A stretch of DNA of 64,000 nt from an uncultured Flavobacteriaceae bacterium (lineage in GTDB: Bacteria > Bacteroidota > Bacteroidia > Flavobacteriales > Flavobacteriaceae). Shown here one piece after another: positions 9,738-19,643 of the stretch. The translations under genes and the position numbers were made by a program. Below the pieces are notes generated by a model. It had not been told where the DNA came from, did no database searches, and saw nothing but the letters and a program-made list of their open reading frames with translations. Where the stretch lies: positions 1 to 64,000 of the forward strand of contig CALIIC010000093.1 of assembly GCA_938020445.1 (NCBI GenBank), read 5' to 3'. The first letter of the stretch is position 1, and the number at the start of each line of letters is the position of its first letter.

Positions 9738-10331
9738 TTACAAACTCCACGAATTTCCTATTTCTTCTAAAGAGGTACAGCCAATAAACGTTCCGGGAAC
9801 AGGATCGTAGTTCAATACCTTTTCCCCTATTTCTTCCGAACTGAAATACCCAAAAAGCACCAGCCCTTTCAATTGGCGATAGAACGAAACAGTTCCTTCT
9901 TCTTTGATTTTATTACCCCATAGATAAACAGCGGGAGTAAAGTCCGTCTCCTCTTCCTTGGCGAAAATAGCATCGCGTTCTTCCTTGGAACAGGTTTCAA
10001 AGCCTTTACCATAGTGTTCCTGACATCTTTGCTGAAAAGCGGTCAGTTCCTTATTAAAATCATCCTTGCCTTTGGCATCGTAAGTAGTCCCGATCAATTG
10101 GTCTAAAAAACGGTCTACCAGCACATCTTTGGCTCCTGGTGTAGTTGTTTTTGGTAAAAGGTGTTCGGCAAATTCTCCTATAACAATGGCTTGCTCCTTT
10201 GTAAAAAAAACAGGCTCCCAGGCAAGGCTCGAATCCACCTTACAACCGTTAAGCATACCGGAAAAAACGAGTCCTGAAAGGCCATATCCCATAAAAGCGG
10301 CACTCAATCGCAATGCTTCTCTTCGTTCCAT
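9738..10331 (-). CDS. gluconate 2-dehydrogenase subunit 3-family protein
   Basis: MERREALRLSAAFMGYGLSGLVFSGMLNGC (Tat-like/lipobox) plus typical subunit 3 pattern; coupled to GMC oxidoreductase. Confidence 0.8.
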   Translation of the reverse strand: MERREALRLSAAFMGYGLSGLVFSGMLNGCKVDSSLAWEPVFFTKEQAIVIGEFAEHLLPKTTTPGAKDVLVDRFLDQLIGTTYDAKGKDDFNKELTAFQQRCQEHYGKGFETCSKEERDAIFAKEEETDFTPAVYLWGNKIKEEGTVSFYRQLKGLVLFGYFSSEEIGEKVLNYDPVPGTFIGCTSLEEIGNSWSL

Positions 10332-12040
10332 TAGTTCGATTTTTTTACTGCATGATCTACTGCCCTTGCCGTAAGGGCCATATACGTAATCGAGGGGTTT
10401 ACACAGGAGGAAGAGGTCATCGCGGCCCCATCGGTTACATACACATTCGAAACCGCGTGTAATTGGTTGTTCGCATTGAGTACCGATGTTTTGGCATCGC
10501 GCCCCATACGCGCAGTACCCATCTCATGGATTCCTTTTCCGAGCGCCCCGATTTTGTCATACACCTCCACATTTTGAATTCCGGCGGCTTCCAACATTTC
10601 GGCTGCATCTACCTTTATCTGCTCCCGCATTTTTAACTCGTTCTCCTTAAACTCGGCATCGAAAACGACCAAAGGCAAGCCCCACTGATCTTTCTTTGTT
10701 GGGTGCAAGTACATTTTATTTTCGTGATACGGAAGACATTCCCCAAAACCGTTAAAGATCACCTGCCAATCGCCGGGTTTCATCATTGCTTCCTTAAAGT
10801 CGGCCCCAAAACCTTTGGCAGCGGTTCCCCTGCTCCATTCATCCCTAGAGGCACTTCCCTGGTATCCATACCCTCGTAAAAACGCATCGGTCTTGCTAGC
10901 CTTATCAATGTTTCGATATCGCGGTATATAGAAACCGTTGGGGCGACGCCCTTGGTAATACCCATCCTGCATACCGGAAAAAGTACCACTCGCGCCGGAA
11001 AAATAATGATGGTCCATTAAATTATGCCCCAATTCTCCACTATCATTGCCCATTCCATTAGGAAAACGATCACTTTTGGAATTCAACAATATGGAAGTGC
11101 TTGCAATGGTGGAAGCATTTACGAATACGATGGAGGCAAAATATTCAATAACTTCTTTTGTTTCCTCATCAATGATACGAACACCGGAAGCTTTTCCGGT
11201 TTCATTATCAAAGACGATCTCACTCACGATCGAATGCGGTCGCAAGGTCATATTTCCTGTTCGTTCGGCCGCAGGCAGTGTAACCGCATTGGCGCTAAAG
11301 TATGCTCCATAGGGACATCCACGGTTACAACGATTTCGGAATTGGCAGGTTCCGCGTCCTACGCTACCTTCTAGGGGCTCTGTTAAGTGTGCCACCCTTC
11401 CGATGGTCATATTACGGCCGTCAAAGGTTTTTTCAATTCGTTTTTTGATTTCACTCTCCAAACAATTTAGTTCCATCGGTTTTAGAAACTGCCCGTCAGG
11501 AAGTTGTTTTAATCCCAGTTTTTCCCCGCTAACACCCACAAAGCGTTCAACATAATCGTACCAAGGAGCTAGGTCTTTATAACGAATGGGCCAATCGACC
11601 GCAGTACCGTCTTTGGCGTTCGCCTCAAAATCCATCTCATTCCACCGGTAGCATTGTCGGCCCCAAATCAGGGATTTCCCTCCGGTTTGGTACCCACGAA
11701 TCCAATCAAAGCGTTTTTCTTCCTCATAGGGGTGTTCCAAATCATTGACCAAGAAATGTTTGTTCTGGGCCCCTACGAACCCGGTGCGACTTTGTTTCGG
11801 ATATTTGGCTTGCTCTTCAGGAGTTAGCACTCCTCTATTCTCAAAATCCCACGGATCTTTGGTCGCTGTGGTATAGTCTTCGACATGTTTCACAAGTCTG
11901 CCTCGTTCAAGCACCAGTGTTTTAAGGCCTTTCTCGCATAACTCTTTGGCCGCCCAACTGCCACTCACCCCTGACCCAATTACAATAGCATCATAGGTAT
12001 GTGCGGCCTTGCCTTTTCCATTAAGATAAATATTCTTCAT
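10331..12040 (-). CDS. GMC-family FAD oxidoreductase
   Basis: DAIVIGSGVSGSWAAKELCEKGLKTLVLERG; C-terminal GTARMGRDAKTSVLN...VYVTDGAAMTSSSCVNPS. Confidence 0.9.
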   Translation of the reverse strand: MKNIYLNGKGKAAHTYDAIVIGSGVSGSWAAKELCEKGLKTLVLERGRLVKHVEDYTTATKDPWDFENRGVLTPEEQAKYPKQSRTGFVGAQNKHFLVNDLEHPYEEEKRFDWIRGYQTGGKSLIWGRQCYRWNEMDFEANAKDGTAVDWPIRYKDLAPWYDYVERFVGVSGEKLGLKQLPDGQFLKPMELNCLESEIKKRIEKTFDGRNMTIGRVAHLTEPLEGSVGRGTCQFRNRCNRGCPYGAYFSANAVTLPAAERTGNMTLRPHSIVSEIVFDNETGKASGVRIIDEETKEVIEYFASIVFVNASTIASTSILLNSKSDRFPNGMGNDSGELGHNLMDHHYFSGASGTFSGMQDGYYQGRRPNGFYIPRYRNIDKASKTDAFLRGYGYQGSASRDEWSRGTAAKGFGADFKEAMMKPGDWQVIFNGFGECLPYHENKMYLHPTKKDQWGLPLVVFDAEFKENELKMREQIKVDAAEMLEAAGIQNVEVYDKIGALGKGIHEMGTARMGRDAKTSVLNANNQLHAVSNVYVTDGAAMTSSSCVNPSITYMALTARAVDHAVKKSN

Positions 12041-12168
12041 TTTTTATAGTATCCATGCCTTCTAAAGCATCCCTAAATGTAGTTAAAGCCCCGAGGATGG
12101 AATACGCTTTTTTATTCAGTTTCCGATCATATCATACCAAGACTTCTTATTTGCAACTACTGCGAAGG

Positions 12169-13140
12169 CTATTGGGACCAAGCCGTTGGCTTTCTTACCC
12201 ATTTGTGGTTGCGCAATTCGGTCATTAAAGCCTCTGACAAGCCTTTGCCATCACTTGTAGCAGTATTGGCCAATACATTGCGTGCTTTACGCATTCCGGG
12301 AATAACGGTACCGATGGTTTTGTTCATCGTAATAAAACGTAGGGCCATCTCGGCCATGGTCATTCCCTCTGGTACCAAGGGCCGCAGCGCATCGGCATGC
12401 GCCACACTCGACAAGAGGTTTTCTGGAACAAAATAAGTACCACGCCAATCGCCATCAGGAAAGGTCGTTTCCTTCGTAATATTCCCGGTGAGCGTACCTT
12501 CATCAAAAGGAACACGGGCAATTACACCGATGTCCAATTTTTCGCAAAGGGGAAAAAGAACGTCTTCCGGGTTTTGATCAAAAATGTTATAGATCACCTG
12601 TACCGCATCGATCATGCCCGTTTGCAACGCTTTGATACCATTTTCAGGCTCCCAACGATTCATACTGATGCCCATGGCAGCAATCTTCCCGGAAGTCTTT
12701 AGATCTTCAATGGCACGCTGCCACTCTTCGCGATTCGACCACCCATCGTCCCAGGTGTGAAACTGCATCAGGTCTAGCTGCTCCATCCCAAGATTTTTTA
12801 AGGTCTTTTCGGTAAAGGTGACAATATGCGAAGTGGGATACGACTCTTCAAAACGGTATTCAGGGCGGGCGGGCCATTTAAAATTCTTCGGGGGAATCTT
12901 ACTTGCCGTATATAGCTTCTTAGTGGGATGTCTTCGGATGAGCTGCCCTAAAAGTTCTTCACTGTGCCCCTCGCCATACCCCCAAGCGGTATCAAAAAAA
13001 GTGACGCCATTTTCTACGGCCAGATCCAATGACTTGGCAGACTGTGCATCGTCAGACTCCGTCCAACCAGCCATGCCCCACATACCGTATCCTATCTCGC
13101 TTATTTGCCAATCGGTTCTTCCAAATCTCCTGTATTTCAT
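12169..13140 (-). CDS. aldo/keto reductase
   Basis: MKYRRFGRTDWQISEIGYGMWGMAGW; FFDTAWGYGEGHSEELLG. Confidence 0.9.
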   Translation of the reverse strand: MKYRRFGRTDWQISEIGYGMWGMAGWTESDDAQSAKSLDLAVENGVTFFDTAWGYGEGHSEELLGQLIRRHPTKKLYTASKIPPKNFKWPARPEYRFEESYPTSHIVTFTEKTLKNLGMEQLDLMQFHTWDDGWSNREEWQRAIEDLKTSGKIAAMGISMNRWEPENGIKALQTGMIDAVQVIYNIFDQNPEDVLFPLCEKLDIGVIARVPFDEGTLTGNITKETTFPDGDWRGTYFVPENLLSSVAHADALRPLVPEGMTMAEMALRFITMNKTIGTVIPGMRKARNVLANTATSDGKGLSEALMTELRNHKWVRKPTAWSQ

Positions 13141-13616
13141 CTTTTTTCCCGTGTTTTTATGCTATTCGTATTTTCAAATTTAATCTCCCGAATCAACAGC
13201 TGTTCGCCGGCGACCGTGCTCATTTTGCTTAGCAATTGCGCACGAATCAGTTCTTTTGCCGTACTCAATGAATCTCCCAAGGAAACCGATAACGTCATCA
13301 ACAAGGTATCCCCTTTTTCATGTGAATCCAGAATTTTAAATCCTTGCAGGCCTGTTTTACTTGAAATTTCACTTTTAAAGAGGCCGGTATCGGTTTCTAC
13401 AATATCAAATGCCGGGTATTGTTGAGACAAGCGCGCCTTCTCAAGTCGTTCCTGTAATTTACCCTCTAACATTTTCGCCATCGCCTCTGTTTTTGATAGG
13501 GTGGTCTTTTCTTCCTTGGCTCCTACCACCATCAAATCGGCCTCATTGGGCGAATGATTTCGGTTACAGCCAAGAAGGCTATAGACAATTAATAATATGT
13601 AGGGCCATTTATTCAT
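13137..13616 (-). CDS. hypothetical lipoprotein
   Basis: MNKWPYILLIVYSLLGC lipobox; 4-nt overlap with aldo/keto reductase. Confidence 0.6.
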   Translation of the reverse strand: MNKWPYILLIVYSLLGCNRNHSPNEADLMVVGAKEEKTTLSKTEAMAKMLEGKLQERLEKARLSQQYPAFDIVETDTGLFKSEISSKTGLQGFKILDSHEKGDTLLMTLSVSLGDSLSTAKELIRAQLLSKMSTVAGEQLLIREIKFENTNSIKTREKR

Positions 13617-14526
13617 TCGCTATCTTGAATTTCAATTTTACTACCCGTCCTTCATGATAAGTTGTCTCAATAATTTCCAATTTCTGAAGGGTTTGGGTAG
13701 GTACGCTTAACTTATCTATAAACTGTTTCTTGGAGTACAATTCTACTCCGATCTGAAAAGGCAAAAGTTCAAAAATCACCGCATCATCTGCAATGAGCTT
13801 GTGCAACTCTGTACGTCGCAATTTCCAATCTTTTAAATTGTTGCCCGTATAATATTGCAGCATTAGCGCATAGTCATCGGTTCTCAAACGTACCTGATGC
13901 GATGCATCTCCTTCCACTGATTTGTAAATCGTATCGGTCTTATGATATGGAGATTTGGCAATAAAACGTACATTGGTTTCTTTGGTTTCCCAACTAAAAC
14001 ACCCAAGACTATCGGTCTTATGATAGCTTGGGGATTCTCCTTGTTTTAAGATAATCAAATCGATGGGTATTTCGGTAATGGGCTCCTTTTTGTCCGCATC
14101 AAGAAAACAAAAATGTACCGTCCGTGTTTTTGATGTAAAGGCGAAGATCAAAAAACCGATTGCCACCAACATCACCAACCCTACATACACCCTTCTCATT
14201 CCCTGTTTTGGAAGTTTTCCAGTTTGCGTATCCACTTCTATCGCCCTAAACGCATTCCAATTAGCGTGCCCCACATAGGCCGCCAGCAAATTAAGAATGT
14301 CGACCCTTGGAAGTTTTTCAGGTGTGTTCTTTACATAGTTATAAAACCATTTCTCGCTTACCGTACTTTGGGTAGTAAGACGAAGATCTTCTTGAAAATC
14401 AATAATATCCTGCCCTTTCCACTCATTTATTTTCGCACTACTTGGATGGTGATGCTCCCCGAACCTCAAGGCAACCTGCTTCAACAAGCGTTGAAAAAGT
14501 TTTAAATCTCTTGGCAGTTCGCTCAT
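13609..14526 (-). CDS. single-pass membrane protein, soluble N-terminal domain plus periplasmic domain
   Basis: N-terminal ~95 aa soluble, TM YVGLVMLVAIGFLIFAFTS, C-terminal periplasmic-type domain; 8-nt overlap with next gene. Confidence 0.6.
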   Translation of the reverse strand: MSELPRDLKLFQRLLKQVALRFGEHHHPSSAKINEWKGQDIIDFQEDLRLTTQSTVSEKWFYNYVKNTPEKLPRVDILNLLAAYVGHANWNAFRAIEVDTQTGKLPKQGMRRVYVGLVMLVAIGFLIFAFTSKTRTVHFCFLDADKKEPITEIPIDLIILKQGESPSYHKTDSLGCFSWETKETNVRFIAKSPYHKTDTIYKSVEGDASHQVRLRTDDYALMLQYYTGNNLKDWKLRRTELHKLIADDAVIFELLPFQIGVELYSKKQFIDKLSVPTQTLQKLEIIETTYHEGRVVKLKFKIANE

Positions 14527-14648
14527 ATAATTACCTGAATATCAAATTTTTACAGTAATACAAAAAGATACAAGTCATTTACAACGGTTATACAAAACAT
14601 TTGAAGGTCGGCTTCTTAGTTTGCGGTATCAATTTAAACACAATCGAT

Positions 14649-15494
14649 ATGAAATCAAATCTTTTTAGCAGTATCCTTTTCAGCAGTCTTCTTTTTATTT
14701 GTGTTGGGTGCAACCAACACGGCGCAAACGATTCTTATCTAGTAAACCTAAATGAAGTTGCTGACACCAAAGAAGCCAGTAGCGTTTCTGGGAATTCTAA
14801 TATGGAAGCTTCCCTGCAAAAAACCGACTTGCTACAGAACCTCAAGATTATTAAGAATGCACAATGCCGTTTCAAAGTGGTAGACGTGGATAGTATCACC
14901 AAAATTGCGCGAAGTGTTATTACCGAACATTCCGGATACATTTCCGAGATGCGGTTCACCAATGATCGTCATCGAATTGAAAACCGTTTTACAGTGCGAG
15001 TACCTCAAGAACAGTTCGAAGTGGTTTTAGATGCCTTATCTGATTTGGCAGAATTCGTAGAAGTAAAAGATATTAGTTCTACAGATGTATCAGAGGAATA
15101 TATAGACCTACAAAGCCGTTTACAGACCAAACTGGAAGTAAAACAACGTTACGACCTTATCTTAAGAACTAAAGCCAAAACCGTAGAAGAGGTACTGCTG
15201 GCCGAGGAGAAATTACGGGTACTCCAAGAAGAGATCGAAGCAGCACAAGGGCGATTACAATTTTTAAGCAGCAAAGTAGCATTAAGTACAATTCAAGTAG
15301 ATCTCTACGAAACGGTCACTTTTCAAGAACAACCAGAGCGCTTTACCAAGTCATTTGGGGCCAAAATTGCTGAAAGTATGGGAGCGGGCTGGAACCTATT
15401 GCAGCACTTGGTTCTCGGTATCCTATATATTTGGCCTCTATTTATCCTGGGCATTGGCACCTTCCTTTTTTGGAGATATGGTAGAAAAAAATAG
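14649..15494 (+). CDS. DUF4349-domain lipoprotein
   Basis: Lipobox LLFICVGC; RFTVRVPQEQFEVVLDALSDLAEFVEVKDISSTDVSEEYIDLQSRL; C-terminal TM. Confidence 0.8.
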   Translation: MKSNLFSSILFSSLLFICVGCNQHGANDSYLVNLNEVADTKEASSVSGNSNMEASLQKTDLLQNLKIIKNAQCRFKVVDVDSITKIARSVITEHSGYISEMRFTNDRHRIENRFTVRVPQEQFEVVLDALSDLAEFVEVKDISSTDVSEEYIDLQSRLQTKLEVKQRYDLILRTKAKTVEEVLLAEEKLRVLQEEIEAAQGRLQFLSSKVALSTIQVDLYETVTFQEQPERFTKSFGAKIAESMGAGWNLLQHLVLGILYIWPLFILGIGTFLFWRYGRKK

Positions 15495-15541
15495 CCTCAT
15501 CATACCCTAATCGACATCTTGCTACTTGTACCCTGTTTCCT

Positions 15542-15865
15542 TCATTTAGGTGGCAGGGTCATTACGTAGTCATAACTTTCGTTCAGGTACCCGGAAAGGG
15601 TTTCCAAATCACCCCAAAGTGCTTCGGGAATCAACACATATCCTTGCATTACAGCACCATATGATTTATAAAGGGTGGTATTCAATTCCTTTAAATAATG
15701 CGCCTGTCGCTCTTTGGAAAAACGAATACCAATTTCACTCGCTTTGTTATATAAAGAAAACATATAACCGTTTGCAGAAGTATAGGGCATGGTCTTCCCC
15801 TTGCGCTCAAATCGCGGACATTCAGCAACAAGGGCGTCATAGACTTTTAGCTTTTCTTCCCACAT
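15542..15865 (-). CDS. conserved hypothetical protein
   Basis: Intact ORF, 107 aa. Confidence 0.5.
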   Translation of the reverse strand: MWEEKLKVYDALVAECPRFERKGKTMPYTSANGYMFSLYNKASEIGIRFSKERQAHYLKELNTTLYKSYGAVMQGYVLIPEALWGDLETLSGYLNESYDYVMTLPPK

Positions 15866-15896
15866 CGTCAGTGTTTTAATCTTTTAGAAAACCTTC

Positions 15897-16355
15897 TTAT
15901 ACACCAAACTGCTGTAAATGATGGTCTAAATGTTTTGAAAACAGTGTATTCCATTCGGCTTCGGTCAAGTTCCCGAAGGCATGGGACTCTTTGCCATCAA
16001 AATGGTCTCCTCCCAATTCTTGGGTTTTTTTGATATAAGTGATCAAACGGTTTTTTTCAGCCTCAAAATCACGAGAACCTTCTATGAGGAACATGGGGGC
16101 GGTACGGCTATTTTTCTTATAGGGTTTGGGCCCTACAACCGCACTTTTAGCAAAGAGTTTGATCATGAATTTTTGAAAACCGCCCGGCTTCGGGTGTTTG
16201 TTGTCGTACACAAGTTCATAGGCTACATTTACATGTGCCAACATTTGTGCTACATTCATTTTACCCCATACACTTGGCGTTTCAGAAGTCAAGGAATTCA
16301 CGCGTTCGATTGTTTGCTGTGCCTCTTCGGCATTAAAAAGGTTGCTCCAGTTCAT
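15897..16355 (-). CDS. DUF1569-domain protein
   Basis: MNWSNLFNAEEAQQTIERVNSLTSETPSVWGKMNVAQMLAHVNVAYE. Confidence 0.75.
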   Translation of the reverse strand: MNWSNLFNAEEAQQTIERVNSLTSETPSVWGKMNVAQMLAHVNVAYELVYDNKHPKPGGFQKFMIKLFAKSAVVGPKPYKKNSRTAPMFLIEGSRDFEAEKNRLITYIKKTQELGGDHFDGKESHAFGNLTEAEWNTLFSKHLDHHLQQFGV

Positions 16356-16530
16356 GTTGGTCGTTTTTGATGTACCCTAAAATAAGAAAAAAGTACAAAC
16401 GCCACCACCTATTTAAACATCACATGCTAGAAAAAAGCCTTCCTAAATTTTTCATCTTTAAGCCCTTAAGCGGATCTTATACTGCGAGAAAATTAAAAAT
16501 AAGGCATGTCACAAAAGGTACTTTACCGTT

Positions 16531-17745
16531 TTATTCTGGCATGGTTTTCTTAAGTTCCCCCTCTATTTTGCTCATCGCTTTGGTACGTTGCGGTGCATTG
16601 TAACGCTCCCAGAATTGCGCGTTGTATTCTTTGGCCTGCCCTTCGATACTTGTACCTGACTGCAGGTTTTTATTAAAATGATAGATAGGTACCCCCTCGC
16701 TAATGATCTTATTTATAAAAAGCTCCTTTTTCGGGTTTTTCGTAAACAATAAGGCACTCGGGTTTTGGGCATCATAAATTTGCCAAGTGTCCTCTTCCTG
16801 TTGATATTTTAAATACATCTTACCCTTATATTCCCGGTATTCACAAATGAGATGGTATTGCATTTGCTGGGCACCATTGGTTAGTCGTCGCATCCAAGAG
16901 GCCCCATTATAGGCCTTTCTAGTAAGTTCTATGCGAACAAAGGCAAAGGTTTCCGTGTCGATATGGAGTACGGCGGTTTGGAACGGAGTGTCTTCTCCCA
17001 CAATTTTATAAACGTATTTTCCATTGAAAGGAACAATGCCCTCCACTGTATATTTCCATCCATTTTTTCCTTTAATAGGACCATAATCATAGCGAATAAG
17101 ATCGTCTTCAACGAGGTCTATAATCGAGTTTTTACGGTCTTGGTTCGCATTCCACGGGTGTTTTTCAGCAATGTAGTTACTCCGTACTTCTACCAGCTCT
17201 ACAGCAGGGTCTCGTTGCACTTGATAGCTTTGATAATAAAACTTTGCAGCACATTCGAGATACTCTACGTAGGTACCATCTTCATTTTGAAGATCTCGTA
17301 TATAGCCTTCAAGTATATAGGGTTCGGTAGGGTAGTTATTTTCAATCTCTTTATAAGCTTTCTTAACGAGTTGTTTGGCAGTTAATCGCTTCTCCTTGGC
17401 AGCCATAACGACCACCTCATTCAGTTGGGTCGTTTTCGCTCTAAGCAATAGGGGAAGCTCCATCTCAAAGTCGGACACTTTTTTTTCGATAGATTCATAT
17501 CCGATCATAGAGATAACAACCACCGCTTGCGGACTTGATTCAAAATGAAAAATGTACCGACCTTCTTCATTCGTCGTAGTACCCACTCCTTGCCCTTTTA
17601 AATACAGGGACGCAAATACAATCGGTTCTTTCGTATCACTGTCCAATAATTGCCCGGAAATAGTACGTTCTTCCATTTGTGCGGCAACAGCACATGAGAA
17701 AAAAAGCAGTAATACAAGAATACCAGATGTTATAAACTGTTTCAT
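16531..17745 (-). CDS. carboxypeptidase-like regulatory-domain protein
   Basis: Signal peptide then TISGQLLDSDTKEPIVFASLYLKGQGVGTTTNEEGRYIFHF. Confidence 0.75.
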   Translation of the reverse strand: MKQFITSGILVLLLFFSCAVAAQMEERTISGQLLDSDTKEPIVFASLYLKGQGVGTTTNEEGRYIFHFESSPQAVVVISMIGYESIEKKVSDFEMELPLLLRAKTTQLNEVVVMAAKEKRLTAKQLVKKAYKEIENNYPTEPYILEGYIRDLQNEDGTYVEYLECAAKFYYQSYQVQRDPAVELVEVRSNYIAEKHPWNANQDRKNSIIDLVEDDLIRYDYGPIKGKNGWKYTVEGIVPFNGKYVYKIVGEDTPFQTAVLHIDTETFAFVRIELTRKAYNGASWMRRLTNGAQQMQYHLICEYREYKGKMYLKYQQEEDTWQIYDAQNPSALLFTKNPKKELFINKIISEGVPIYHFNKNLQSGTSIEGQAKEYNAQFWERYNAPQRTKAMSKIEGELKKTMPE

Positions 17746-17787
17746 TTTTTGAAGACGAATCATTCGCTTTTTTGTTACCAAGACATG

Positions 17788-18774
17788 TTAGTCTTCGACT
17801 TGTATCATTTCTGGCAAAATGCGAACAATGATGTTCTCCTGAAACGTACTACTCTGTTCAAAAGGAATTAAATGCCCCGCATTCTCCACTACAAAAAGTG
17901 CCTTTTTAGGCGCCTCTATTTTTTGAAAATACGTTTTGGAAAGTGTAAAATTCGTTTGATAATCTTTTTGCCCAAGCATAAAATAAACAGGACATCCATA
18001 GGTTGCCGTCTTCTCGAATAGGTTTACCCGACTCGCCTCGTTAAAAAGCTTCAACCAGGATGACGACCAGGACAAAACGCGCTTTTTAAAGCCTTTCTTT
18101 TTTGCAAAGCTTTTTCCTTCAAAATCAAAGAGCCATTTACGGGCAAAATAAAGCTGCTCGGCTGTTTCAAAAGGAACTACTACTTCGGCCAGTTCTTTCG
18201 TTGCCCTTGCATTGCTTGTTTTCCCTGCATGTTCTTTGAGCATTCGTAAGGTGATTTGTTCACTTTCAACTTGCTTTACCATGGGGTTGACAGCAATATA
18301 GGCATGTAGTACCTCCGGATGGTTGTCTGCCATATAAAACCCTAGAGAAGTTCCGTACGAGTGGCCCACAAGAACTATTTTTTTCCTCTCAAACCGCTTC
18401 AATAAATATTGCACGAGTGTTTTGGTATCGTTTTCGAACACTGCTTGGGTTAGTTGGCCCTGGGGATTGTTCAACTCTTTTGTTTTGCCTGTTTTTCTTT
18501 GATCCCAAAGTACAACGATGAATTCTTTTTGAAGCGCCCCAAACATTTTATCCATCGCCCCTAAAACCGAATCCCCGGGACCGCCGTTCAAAAAAAGTAA
18601 TAATGGATGCTCTATAGCATCTCCTTTTAATCGAATGTACTGCTTTGAATCGCCAATGGACACTATTTCGGTAGTATCAATTCCTTGCGATTCCTTATCA
18701 GGGATGTTCGAAACTGTTGACTGGGCAGCTATTGAAAAATGAATACAAAGCAGGCAAACAAGAAGGTACTTCAT
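17788..18774 (-). CDS. alpha/beta hydrolase (proline iminopeptidase-like)
   Basis: LLLFLNGGPGDSVLGAMDK; VLVGHSYGTSLG. Confidence 0.85.
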   Translation of the reverse strand: MKYLLVCLLCIHFSIAAQSTVSNIPDKESQGIDTTEIVSIGDSKQYIRLKGDAIEHPLLLFLNGGPGDSVLGAMDKMFGALQKEFIVVLWDQRKTGKTKELNNPQGQLTQAVFENDTKTLVQYLLKRFERKKIVLVGHSYGTSLGFYMADNHPEVLHAYIAVNPMVKQVESEQITLRMLKEHAGKTSNARATKELAEVVVPFETAEQLYFARKWLFDFEGKSFAKKKGFKKRVLSWSSSWLKLFNEASRVNLFEKTATYGCPVYFMLGQKDYQTNFTLSKTYFQKIEAPKKALFVVENAGHLIPFEQSSTFQENIIVRILPEMIQVED

Positions 18775-18943
18775 AGGAAGTTATTGAGTTGGTTTGCCTT
18801 TTTGAAGCAATAACTATTCCAAATTAAAACATTGACCTGAATCATTCCGGGGCAATATTCTTGAGGGAAAAACAAACTCAAATGTGGAGTTCAACCACAA
18901 ACTATAGAATACCACTAATTTAACTCTTTCTTCAAAACCGGTC

Positions 18944-19402
18944 TTAGGCCGTATACGCCTTTACATTAATGGTACGTTTTGTGTAATCTACCGTTCCGGT
19001 AGCCCAGATTTGCTGACTGTTCACCCATTTATATTTCAACGAGGAAGTAAACAATTGAACATTTTCACGAAGTTCTGCAACTCCTGTGCCATTGCTTCGC
19101 GATCGGCTTACCCCATCTGCACGTAAAGCAATATGTTGACGGTCATCGGTTTGAATACGTGCCTGTATATTAAGCTCAATCCGCCCATCGGCACGAAGCC
19201 ACAGATAATCCAATCCGGTTACGGCGCCATTCAATTTGGGGCCATTTATTCTTCCGTCGAAAGCGACATCAAAACGAACACCTTCGGGCGGTGTTTTTGT
19301 GCTACCTGACATCAGGGATTGGAAACTAACCCCATATTCCTTGATTTCCTTAATATTGACAGCAAACTCGTAGACCAATTCTCCTATTTCAATCGTATTC
19401 AT
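18944..19402 (-). CDS. DUF3237-domain protein
   Basis: PEGVRFDVAFDGRINGPKLNGAVTGLDYLWLRADGRIELNIQARIQTDD. Confidence 0.8.
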   Translation of the reverse strand: MNTIEIGELVYEFAVNIKEIKEYGVSFQSLMSGSTKTPPEGVRFDVAFDGRINGPKLNGAVTGLDYLWLRADGRIELNIQARIQTDDRQHIALRADGVSRSRSNGTGVAELRENVQLFTSSLKYKWVNSQQIWATGTVDYTKRTINVKAYTA

Positions 19403-19643
19403 ATTTCAAGTTTTACACCTACTCTACTCGGTTTTCGGCTTTCCCCGCTAAAGCCGCAACTCTTCGTTGCGAACAATATGGTCCAAAATTAATATGGAAG
19501 CACAATTATTTCCCTACACCTAAGTGTAGTTAAACGACAAAAATTAATATCGAAGCAACCGGAAAGGCATTCCCAATTAGGCAAGAAGTATGGTTTAGAT
19601 TTAATTGCCGGTAAGAAAAGTGTAGGAAGTAAGACCCTGTTTT

